The notes under the pieces are model-generated. The model was given only the letters and a program-made list of their open reading frames with translations. It made no database searches and had not been told where the DNA came from. From Nonomuraea typhae (GTDB lineage: Bacteria > Actinomycetota > Actinomycetes > Streptosporangiales > Streptosporangiaceae), in contig NZ_VRLV01000012.1 in assembly GCF_009760925.1 (NCBI RefSeq), positions 1-64,000 of the forward strand: a stretch of DNA of 64,000 nucleotides. The letters run 5' to 3'. The stretch's first letter is position 1, and each line of letters begins with the position of its first letter. Shown here one piece after another: positions 43,369 to 50,802 of this stretch. Made by a program: the position numbers and the translations under genes.

Positions 43369-43407
43369 TGGCAAGTCTATGGCAACCTTTTGACACAATG
43401 TTGGTAA
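43369..43407 (+). promoter_or_regulatory. TGGCAA array and TTTTGACACAATG box in the divergent KS-AT/NRPS-like promoter
   Basis: TGGCAA at 43369 and 43380 and TGGTAA at 43402 repeat the 11/22-bp spacing seen near 35416. TTTTGACACAATG (43388-43400) resembles two boxes before the XRE gene. The block lies 28 bp before the NRPS-like start and 43 bp from the KS-AT start. Confidence 0.6.
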
Positions 43408-43434
43408 GGGCCGCACGCGAGGGGAGTGGAACAC

Positions 43435-46134
43435 GTGCAGCCACATTCCAGCTGGACGACGGGACGCCCGTGCGCTTCGCACGGCGAGGGACTGCATGAG
43501 GCCGTGGCGCGAACGGCGCTGGCGCGACCGAACGCGCCTGCCCTGGTATCGGGACAGACCACCATCACCTACGGCGAACTTCACCGCACGGCCGACGCCT
43601 GGGCCGCCCGGCTCATCGACGCCGGCGTGGCCAAGGGGCACTGCGTGCCCATCCTGCTGCCGAGAAGCACCGACCTGGTGATCGCGCTGCTGGCCGTACT
43701 CAAGACCGGGGCCGCCTACGCGCTGCTCGACTCCGCCTGGCCCGCGCACCGTCTCGCCGAGGTGGTCGCGGACCTGGGGGCCGAGCTCATCGTGTGCGCG
43801 GCAGGGGCCGCCGACCTCGGAGCCCGCGCGTGGTCACCGCCGGGCGGGCCGGTCCCGGTGCCGGACGGGTACCGGCCCGTCGCCGTCGGCGGGCGGGATC
43901 CGGCGACCGTCTTCCTCACCTCGGGCGGCACCGGCCGCCCCAGGTGTGTGCTCACCCCGCACGCGGCGACCGCCCGGCTGTTCCAGCACGACGGCTTCGC
44001 CCGTTTCGGCGCGCACACCGTGATGCCCCTGGCCGCGCCGCTGCCCTGGGACGCGTTCTCCCTGGAGCTGTGGTCGGTGCTGCTCAACGGCGGCACCTCG
44101 CTGATCGTCGACGAGCCCCACCTGACGGCCGCCGGCCTGCGCGGCGCGGTCGAGAACCACGGCACCGACATCGTCTGGCTCACCGGCAGCCGGTTCAACA
44201 TGATCGTGGACGAGGACCTCGACGCCTTCCAGGGCCTGCGCCAGGTCATGATCGGCGGGGAACGGCTGTCGGCCGGGCACGTCGCCAGGTTCGTCGCCCG
44301 CCACCCGGTGATCGTGCTGCTCAACGGCTACGGGCCGGTCGAGAGCACGGTCTTCGCCACCACCCACCGCGTCACGGCCGCCGACTGCGAGCGTCCCGGC
44401 GGCATCCCGCTCGGCCGTCCGGTGCCGGGCACGCAGATCCACGTCCTGGACGGCGCCCGCCCCTGCGCAGTCGGCGAGACCGGCGAGATCTGCATCGCCG
44501 GCGCGGGCCTGGCCATCGGCTACCTGGGCGACGCGGAGCTGACGGCCGTCCGCTTCACCCATGTCCGCCTGGACGGCCGGCGCGTGCGCGTCTACCGGAC
44601 CGGCGACCTCGGCGCGTGGGATCAGGACGGCGTGCTGCACCTGCGCGGCCGCCGGGGGCGGGCCGGCGGCCGTCGCGCCGTGGTGAGCGTGCCCGCCGTC
44701 CCGTTCACCGAACGCGGCAAGCCGGGCGAACCGCTGCCGCACCGCGCCGGGGAGCACGCCGGCGAGCTGGTCGCCCAGACCTTCACCGAGATCCTGGGCC
44801 GCGCCGACCGCCCCTTCACGGAGCTGGGCGCGGGCCCGCACGTGGCCGGCCGCATCTGCGCCCGGCTGTCGGAACGCCTCGGCCGCCCGGTCCCCATCTC
44901 CCGCCTGTACCAGCACCCCACCGCCGCCGGGCTGACCGCCTGGCTGGAGACCACGGACGGCACGACTCCCGCCACGAGCGACGTCACCCTCCTCACCCCT
45001 GCGCAAACCGCCCTCCTGACCAACCCACGCGGCCGGGCCGCGCACCGCCTGCTCACCTGGATCATCGACGGCGACCTCGACCCCGCCGCCCTGGAATCCG
45101 CCGTGGCCGCCGTGCACCGCGCGCACGACCCGCTGCGCGCCGCCTACCTGCTGCGGCCGAAGCCCGCCGCGTGGTCCTCGCCGGACGTCCCGCCGCCGCC
45201 GCTGGAGGTCCTGCCGCCGAGCCCGGACCGGGCCGCGGCCCTGAGCGCCCTGCGCCTCGCGCTGTCGGCCCCGCTCAACCCGGCCGAGGGCGAGGTGTGG
45301 CACGCGGCCCTGGCCCCCGCGGGCAAGGACCGCGCGGTCTTCGGCCTCGCCGTCCACGCGATCGCCCTCGAGGGCTGGCCGGAGCGGGAGCTCGCCGCCG
45401 ACCTGGCCGCCGCCTACAACCACGGCCGCCTCACCTCACGAAGGCGCCCCCGCCCGGTGACCGCGGAGCCGGTCGCCGGCCTTCTCGCCGAGCCGTCCGG
45501 CGTCCCGCGACTGTCCTGGCCGGGCGAGCCGGACCCGGACGCCGGCGGCCCGCGCCACCTGGAGACCCCGCTGCCCCCGGCCGTCATGGCCCACGTGGAC
45601 ACTTTGGCCGCCCGCGCCCGCGCCTGCCGGCTCTCGGTGCTGCTGGCGCTGTGCGCGAGCAACCTGGCCGAGGTCACCGGCAGCCGCGACCTCGCCGTCG
45701 GCCTGCCCGCCCCCCAGGAGTACGGCCCGGCCGCCGGCTGCCACGCGCACCTGCTCGGCGTCCGCCTGCGCGGCCGGGCGCTGGCCGGCGACCCGGTCGC
45801 GGTGAGGGAGACCGGGACGGCCGTCGCCAGGGCCATGGCCGGCGGGGGCGTCCCCTTCCCCGAGGCGGCCGGGCCGCTCTGCCAGGTCGTCTTCGCCCTC
45901 CGCGACACCCTGCCGCCCGGCCTGCCGCTGGCCGGGCTCCGGACCGCGTACGCGCGCCAGCCGTACCTGGAGCTGACGGCGGAACTGCACGCGGAGACGT
46001 GGCCGCGCGCGGACGGCGGCATGGACCTGGTGGTCTCCTACGACCCGCGGATCGTGCCCGGCGCCGCGGCCGAGGAGTTCGCCAAGCGGTTCGCCGACCG
46101 CCTGCGCACGCCCGGGGATCACGCCTTGCTGTAG
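43435..46134 (+). CDS. Degenerate NRPS-like protein (A-PCP-C) with lost key residues
   Basis: This 899-residue protein has an N-terminal adenylation domain: LTSGGTGRPRCVLTPH replaces the usual TSGSTGxPKG core, while the WDAFSLELW, NGYGPVEST and YRTGDL motifs are good. The A-domain lid is nearly gone: after LRGRRGR about 70 residues are missing and the sequence resumes at VPFTERGKPG, an A10-like motif. A carrier-like domain follows, in which LGGxS reads LGAGP, so the phosphopantetheine serine is Pro468. The last 350 residues are condensation-like, with the HHxxxDG motif reduced to VHAIALEG. The frame is intact. I prefer GTG 43435 over 43426 because GAGGGGAG needs the spacing. Confidence 0.85.
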   Translation: MQPHSSWTTGRPCASHGEGLHEAVARTALARPNAPALVSGQTTITYGELHRTADAWAARLIDAGVAKGHCVPILLPRSTDLVIALLAVLKTGAAYALLDSAWPAHRLAEVVADLGAELIVCAAGAADLGARAWSPPGGPVPVPDGYRPVAVGGRDPATVFLTSGGTGRPRCVLTPHAATARLFQHDGFARFGAHTVMPLAAPLPWDAFSLELWSVLLNGGTSLIVDEPHLTAAGLRGAVENHGTDIVWLTGSRFNMIVDEDLDAFQGLRQVMIGGERLSAGHVARFVARHPVIVLLNGYGPVESTVFATTHRVTAADCERPGGIPLGRPVPGTQIHVLDGARPCAVGETGEICIAGAGLAIGYLGDAELTAVRFTHVRLDGRRVRVYRTGDLGAWDQDGVLHLRGRRGRAGGRRAVVSVPAVPFTERGKPGEPLPHRAGEHAGELVAQTFTEILGRADRPFTELGAGPHVAGRICARLSERLGRPVPISRLYQHPTAAGLTAWLETTDGTTPATSDVTLLTPAQTALLTNPRGRAAHRLLTWIIDGDLDPAALESAVAAVHRAHDPLRAAYLLRPKPAAWSSPDVPPPPLEVLPPSPDRAAALSALRLALSAPLNPAEGEVWHAALAPAGKDRAVFGLAVHAIALEGWPERELAADLAAAYNHGRLTSRRRPRPVTAEPVAGLLAEPSGVPRLSWPGEPDPDAGGPRHLETPLPPAVMAHVDTLAARARACRLSVLLALCASNLAEVTGSRDLAVGLPAPQEYGPAAGCHAHLLGVRLRGRALAGDPVAVRETGTAVARAMAGGGVPFPEAAGPLCQVVFALRDTLPPGLPLAGLRTAYARQPYLELTAELHAETWPRADGGMDLVVSYDPRIVPGAAAEEFAKRFADRLRTPGDHALL

Positions 46135-47330
46135 AGCGTGGTGGCCAGGATCCGCCAGATCTCGGCGGCCAGCTCCACGTTGAGCGCCTCCTGGGCCTGG
46201 GTGGCGAGGTCGCGCAGGGCGCTGTTGCCCTCGTCCACCCGGCCGTCGAGGATGAGCAGCTGGCTGCGCAGCGCCTGGAAGCGGATGCGGTCGCGGAAGG
46301 ACAGCAGCAGCTCGCCCGCCTCGTCGATCTGCGTGACCAGCTCCCTGGCCCGCTCGGTCTCGCCCTCCTCGAAGGCGAGATGGGCGCGCAGGGTGAGCAA
46401 CTGCTGCTGGTGCAGGTCGGTGCCGACGAGGGCGAGCACCGGCCCGACCTCGTTGAGCCGGGCCGCGGCCCGGTCGGTCAGCGGCGGGGTGATCTGCAGG
46501 TAGAGCGAGGCGGCGGCCAGCCGCAGCCGCATCCACAGCTGCAGGTCCTCGCGGCTGTCGAGGCTCTGCAGGGCGTGTTCGAGCGCCCGCCGGGCCCCGG
46601 GGTAGTCGCCCTGCCTGATGCGGACCGTGGCCGAGGACCACAGCGCCTTGATGAACAGCGTGCCGCCGCCCTCCTCGGTCACCTCGCACAGCTCGTCGGC
46701 GTGCGCGCGGGCCTCGGCCAGGCGCCCCGCCTCGGCTTCGGCCGAGACCAGCGCCTGCAGCGCGGCGGCACGGTCGGCGGCCGACAGCCCGGGGGAGAGG
46801 GTGTACGCCTCGAAGGCGTAGTCGCGGGCGCTGGTGTTGTCGCCGAGGGCCTGCACGCAGCGCGAGAGCCCGGTGCGCGAGCGCACGCGCAGCTCCGGCG
46901 TGCCCAGCGTGTCGCCGAGCGTGACCAGCTCGCGCAGCAGCTCCTGCTCGTCGTCGTGGTGTCCCTGGCCGCCGCGGATGCGGGCGAGCAGCCACGTCGC
47001 CTGCCAGGTGAGGGCGGGACTGAGCCGGTCGTCGGCGCGCAGCGCGTCGGCCAGCGCCTCACCCGGGTCGCCGATCTCCTCGGCGGAGGTGACGGAGGCG
47101 AGCACCTGGGCCAGCGACTGGGGCTCGTGGGCGGCGTCGAAGGCCGAGACGGGCACCCCGAGGCGCTCGGCCAGGTGCTCGACGACGCGGGAGGTGGGCG
47201 GGCGGGCGCCTGACTCCAGCCGTGAGAGGTAGCCGGTGGACAGCCCCCCGGCGGCGAGCGCGGCCTGGGACAGTCCGCGTTCGAGACGGAGCGCCCTGAG
47301 GCGGTGGCCAAAGGCCGGTTGTGCGAGCAT
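46119..47330 (-). CDS. XRE-family HTH regulator with TPR repeats
   Basis: This 403-residue protein starts with a Cro/C1-type HTH (FGHRLRALRLERGLSQAALA, then GLSTGYLSRLESGARPPTSR) followed by about 320 residues of helical TPR-like repeats. HTH plus TPR is the architecture of RRNPP-type peptide-sensing regulators and of many actinomycete XRE regulators near specialised-metabolite genes. Two TTTCTGRCACAWTG boxes 21 bp apart lie 31-67 bp upstream of its start, and a similar box precedes the NRPS-like gene, whose 3' end it overlaps by 16 bp tail to tail. Autoregulation and control of that gene are likely (inference). Confidence 0.9.
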   Translation of the reverse strand: MLAQPAFGHRLRALRLERGLSQAALAAGGLSTGYLSRLESGARPPTSRVVEHLAERLGVPVSAFDAAHEPQSLAQVLASVTSAEEIGDPGEALADALRADDRLSPALTWQATWLLARIRGGQGHHDDEQELLRELVTLGDTLGTPELRVRSRTGLSRCVQALGDNTSARDYAFEAYTLSPGLSAADRAAALQALVSAEAEAGRLAEARAHADELCEVTEEGGGTLFIKALWSSATVRIRQGDYPGARRALEHALQSLDSREDLQLWMRLRLAAASLYLQITPPLTDRAAARLNEVGPVLALVGTDLHQQQLLTLRAHLAFEEGETERARELVTQIDEAGELLLSFRDRIRFQALRSQLLILDGRVDEGNSALRDLATQAQEALNVELAAEIWRILATTLYSKA

Positions 47331-47360
47331 TCCTTCTCTCAGCAGGCGATATGAGGCGTG

Positions 47361-47403
47361 TGCAATGTGTCAGAAACTAATCACATTGTGCCAGAAATGG
47401 CAA
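47361..47403 (-). promoter_or_regulatory. Two direct TTTCTGRCACAWTG boxes upstream of the XRE gene
   Basis: On the minus strand TTTCTGGCACAATGTG (47397-47382) and TTTCTGACACATTGCA (47376-47361) are direct repeats 21 bp apart, two helical turns. A TGGCAA on the plus strand adjoins at 47398-47403. Confidence 0.65.
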
Positions 47404-47634
47404 CGCGTCGCCTGTCATCGATGGCGGGATGTGACCTTGGCAACACCATGCAATGCGTACTTCCTGCCGTGCCCAAGCGCTGTCCCGGAGGTGGTTTGCA
47501 GGCAAATGTGGGATTTATGAAGCTCGTGGGCACGGACGGGTACGGCGCCGCGCAATGGGCCTGCCGCCTGGGAGAACCGGTAACCAAGCGGTTCGACCTC
47601 CTGTCAAGGACGTGTCCGGTCGCGGTGGGAGCTT

Positions 47635-47655
47635 TTCGTAACGATGTGTCACGAA
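47635..47655. promoter_or_regulatory. 21-bp palindrome upstream of the 199-aa gene
   Basis: TTCGTAAC-GATGT-GTCACGAA (7 of 8 arm positions pair) in an AT-rich patch. A second dyad GAACCG-N9-CGGTTC is at 47574-47594. Size fits a TetR-type site, possibly for the TetR encoded at 48413. No gene is supported in 47331-47816. Confidence 0.5.
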
Positions 47656-47816
47656 AAAGTGCACTCGATGGATATATCACGGTGTTACCGAACACTTACC
47701 CGGATTTTCGGCCATACACCGGGGAATGCAGTGGTCCTGTCCAGGCCGAAAAGAAGGTGGACGACAATTGGCCGCCCCGAGCCGCCCGGAATGATCGTTG
47801 ATGGAGGTCAAGTGAG

Positions 47817-48416
47817 ATGTGTCCGACGTTGCCCCTCGACCTGCTCTCCCGCATGGCCAGGCGGGAGGCCGGAGCCCTGACGCTCGTGCCGGAGCCGTGG
47901 GCGCGCACCGGCCCGGAGCCCGGCATCGCCTTCGCGTTCGTCCCCTGCCGCTGGTGCGCGGCGCCGCTCGGGCCGATCGAGGAGGAGACCCGTCCCCGCG
48001 CCACCGGCCTGCCCCTGCTCACCCTGCTGCGCTGCGAGGAGCCCACCTCCCGCTCGCTGCTCCCGCTGAGCCTGATCAGGACCGCGCCCGCCTGCCCGCG
48101 GCCGCGCTTCCGCACCAGGGCCGCCTACTGGAGCCGCTTCATCCCCGCCGCCTGGACCTCGCCCGACGGCATCGACCACGGCCTGGAGCTCCTGGACGCC
48201 AAGGAGAGCTGGTTCGACGCCTTCCGCCCCGGCGCCGTGCCGTGGACCCTGGAGGAGGAGGTCGTGCTGCCCGCCTCCACCGGCGGCCTGCACTTCCTCA
48301 CCCCGCACGCCGCCGGCCCCTACGCCGCCCGGCTCAACGACGCCTACCTGTTCGCCCGGATCACCGCCGTGCGCGCGATCCTCGGCAGGCACGACCACGT
48401 CGCCCACGCCGTCTAA
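47817..48416 (+). CDS. Hypothetical 199-aa protein at the edge of the siderophore cluster
   Basis: This soluble protein of 199 residues has ATG 47817 preceded by GGAGGTC. It contains a CRWC motif (FVPCRWCAAPLGPIEEE), two further Cys, RAAYWSRFIPAAWTSPDGID with ELLDAKESWFDAFR, and a C-terminal LNDAYLFARITAVRAILGRH. The CxxC could bind a metal or be redox-active. I do not recognise the family. It converges on the TetR gene with a 4-bp overlap, and its promoter region carries two palindromes. Its role in the siderophore pathway is unproven. Confidence 0.72.
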   Translation: MCPTLPLDLLSRMARREAGALTLVPEPWARTGPEPGIAFAFVPCRWCAAPLGPIEEETRPRATGLPLLTLLRCEEPTSRSLLPLSLIRTAPACPRPRFRTRAAYWSRFIPAAWTSPDGIDHGLELLDAKESWFDAFRPGAVPWTLEEEVVLPASTGGLHFLTPHAAGPYAARLNDAYLFARITAVRAILGRHDHVAHAV

Positions 48417-49075
48417 GGGGCCAGCGAGGCGGCGACGCCGTCCAGGACGAGGGTGAGCTTGCGCTCGAACCAGGTGGCCGCGGACTCCTCGAGCGCGGCC
48501 CGCATGAGCTCGGCCACCTCCGCGCCCACCCCCTCGGCCCAGGCGTCGGCGGTCGTGACGCGCACCGGGCCCTCGCCGCCCGGCCGGTCCATCTGCTGGC
48601 CGCGGCCGAAGACGTCGACGGTGAGGTCGAAGACGGTGTCCACCGCCAGGAAGGCGTTGCGGGGCGTGAAACCGCACGACATGAGATGGCGTACGGCGGC
48701 GCCGAACCTGACCATGATCTGCGAGGGGAAGCGCGTCAGGCGCAGGAACTCCTGGATGAGCCCCGGATGCGCGTCCAGCAGCCGCCAGATGGCCCACGCC
48801 TGCTCGCGCAGGTCGGCCCGCCATTCACCGGTCGGCTCCGGCCACTCGGCCCGCTGCATGGCCCGGTCGATGGCCAGGATGACCAGCTCCTGCCGGTCGG
48901 TCACGTGCCGGTAGAGGGCGGAATGGCTCACCTGCAGCCGCTCGCCCACGGTGGCCAGCGTGAGGTTGTCGAAGCCGACCTCCAGCGCGGCGTCGGCGAT
49001 GGCCGGGCGCGTGATGCGGGGCGGCCGCCCGCGCGGGCGGCCGAGTACTCGCCACTGGCGTCGCTCCTCGGCCAT
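48413..49075 (-). CDS. TetR family regulator of the siderophore operon
   Basis: This 220-residue TetR-type protein has an N-terminal RGRPPRITRPAIADAALEVG, the recognition motif VGERLQVSHSALYRHVTDRQ (tyrosine anchor), and a helical C-terminal ligand domain. I chose ATG 49075 (MAEERRQW) because the frame upstream would overlap the ABC gene stop at 49090. It is the last gene of the AMP-ligase/isochorismate-synthase/ABC operon, so it is coexpressed with siderophore functions. It may sense the siderophore or an intermediate. Confidence 0.9.
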   Translation of the reverse strand: MAEERRQWRVLGRPRGRPPRITRPAIADAALEVGFDNLTLATVGERLQVSHSALYRHVTDRQELVILAIDRAMQRAEWPEPTGEWRADLREQAWAIWRLLDAHPGLIQEFLRLTRFPSQIMVRFGAAVRHLMSCGFTPRNAFLAVDTVFDLTVDVFGRGQQMDRPGGEGPVRVTTADAWAEGVGAEVAELMRAALEESAATWFERKLTLVLDGVAASLAP

Positions 49076-49089
49076 TGCCCCATTGTCTC

Positions 49090-50802
49090 CTACGCCCGGC
49101 CGGCCAGCCTCCACCCCTGTGCCCGCGAGCGCTCACGCCAGAACGCCGCGTACCTGCCCCCGAGCTCCAGCAGCCGCTCATGGGTGCCGGACTCGGCCAC
49201 CCGGCCGCCGTCGAGCACCACGATCTGGTCGGCCCGCGCGACCGTCTGCAGCCGGTGCGCGATGACCAGCAGCGTCCGGTCGCGGGCCAGCGCCGACAGC
49301 GCGTCCATGAGCGCCGCCTCGTTCTCGGGGTCGAGCGCGGCGGTGGCCTCGTCCAGCAGCACGATCGGCGCGTCCTTCAGCAGCGCGCGGGCGATGGAGA
49401 CGCGCTGGCGCTCGCCGCCGGACAACGTGGCCCCGCCCTCGCCGACCCGGGCCTGCCAGCCACCGGGCAGCCGCTCGACGATCTCGTCCACGCGCGCCGC
49501 CCGCCCGGCCGCGCGCACCTCCTCGTCCGTGGCGTCCGGGCGGCCGAGCCTGACGTTCTCCTCGACGGTGCCCTCGAACAGGTAGACGTCCTGGAAGACC
49601 ATGGACACCATCCCCATGAGCCGTTCGGCCGACAGCTCGCGCACGTCGTGGCCGCCGACCTTCACCGACCCGGCGCCGGCGTCCCAGAAGCGGGCGATGA
49701 GCCGGGTGAGGGTGGTCTTGCCCGACCCGGACGGCCCGACCAGCGCGGTCATGGTGCCGGGCGCGACGGTGAAGCTCACCTCCCGCAGCACGAGCCGCGC
49801 GTCGTAGGCGAAGCTCACGCGATCGAGCTCGATCGAGGGTACGGCCGGCGTCCGCGGCTCGGCGGGCTCCGGCAGCGCCGGGGTGTCCAGCAGCTCGCGG
49901 ATGCGGCCGAGGCTGCCCCGCGCCAGCCGCAGCTCGGCGCCCACGTCCGCGGCGGCCAGCAGCGGCTCGGTGAAGCGCACCGCCAGCACCAGCACACCGG
50001 CCAGCGCGGGCACGTCCACCGCGCCGCCGAGCGCCAGCGCGCACCCGGCGATCAGCGTGACGGTGAAGGCCAGCTGCACCGACAGCGCGACCGAGCCGAG
50101 CCCGGGCAGCGCGGTCCCGAGCAGCCTGCGCAGCGCGGTGCGCTGCCCGGCCAGGGCGGCGTCCAGCAGGTCGAAGCCCTCCTCGGTCCGGCCGAACGCG
50201 CGCAGCACCGCCTGCTGCTGGGCGAACTCCACGACCCGGTCCCCGGCCTCGGCGGCGGCGTCGTGCATGGCGGCGTCGTTGCGCTGCACGAGGGCGGCGG
50301 TCCAGCGGAAGGCCAGCCAGATGACCGGCGCGGTGGCCAGCGCGGCCAGCGCCAGCCGCCAGTCGAAGAACACCATGCACGCCAGCACGGTCGCGGGCGT
50401 CACCACGGCGGTCACCAGCACCTGCATGAGGTGGGCGGGCACGCTCATGACGTCCATGACGCCCTTGCCGGCCAGCTGGCCGAGGCGGCCGACCCGGTCG
50501 CCGCTGAACCAGCCGACGGGCAGCGTGGCCACGTGGTCGCCGATCCGGTGGTACATGGTCCGCATCGCCGTCAGACCCACGGCATAGCCGTACCTCGACT
50601 GCGCGTAGTGCGCGACGGCGGTGGCGGCGACGACGACGGCGAAGACCGCCAGCCACCCGCCCGCGGGCGTGCCGCCGAGCAGCGCCCGCAGCACCGGCAC
50701 GAGCAGCGCGAACGTCAGGCCCTGCAACGCGGCGTAGAGCGCGATGAGGGCGAGCTGGCGCGGGAAGCGCGGCCCCAGCAGGGCGGTGAGGTGGCGGATC
50801 AT
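49090..50802 (-). CDS. ABC exporter-fold half-transporter, IrtB/YbtQ-like
   Basis: This 570-residue protein has six TM helices and a C-terminal ATPase: Walker A GPSGSGKTT, signature LSGGERQRVSIARALLKDAP, Walker B IVLLDEATAALDPENE and switch His VIAHRLQ. Half-transporters of this kind in siderophore clusters (YbtPQ, IrtAB) import ferric siderophores although they have an exporter fold. The ATG at 50802 overlaps the stop of the partner subunit (ATGA). Heterodimer formation with that subunit is expected. Confidence 0.92.
   Translation of the reverse strand: MIRHLTALLGPRFPRQLALIALYAALQGLTFALLVPVLRALLGGTPAGGWLAVFAVVVAATAVAHYAQSRYGYAVGLTAMRTMYHRIGDHVATLPVGWFSGDRVGRLGQLAGKGVMDVMSVPAHLMQVLVTAVVTPATVLACMVFFDWRLALAALATAPVIWLAFRWTAALVQRNDAAMHDAAAEAGDRVVEFAQQQAVLRAFGRTEEGFDLLDAALAGQRTALRRLLGTALPGLGSVALSVQLAFTVTLIAGCALALGGAVDVPALAGVLVLAVRFTEPLLAAADVGAELRLARGSLGRIRELLDTPALPEPAEPRTPAVPSIELDRVSFAYDARLVLREVSFTVAPGTMTALVGPSGSGKTTLTRLIARFWDAGAGSVKVGGHDVRELSAERLMGMVSMVFQDVYLFEGTVEENVRLGRPDATDEEVRAAGRAARVDEIVERLPGGWQARVGEGGATLSGGERQRVSIARALLKDAPIVLLDEATAALDPENEAALMDALSALARDRTLLVIAHRLQTVARADQIVVLDGGRVAESGTHERLLELGGRYAAFWRERSRAQGWRLAGRA

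Noticed and set aside
43327..43749. N-terminal extension of the KS-AT protein upstream of 43326
   Set aside because: The extra 141 codons have no KS similarity and overlap the divergent NRPS-like start. MARDRTRDIAVTGIS is the natural KS start.
43794..47213. A 1139-codon plus-strand frame
   Set aside because: It overlaps the NRPS-like gene in another frame and continues antisense through the XRE gene. Repetitive Arg/Pro/Gly composition.
47358..47801. A 147-codon frame upstream of the 199-aa gene
   Set aside because: Codon usage is not GC3-biased, it lies over palindromes and the XRE operator boxes, and no ribosome site is seen.
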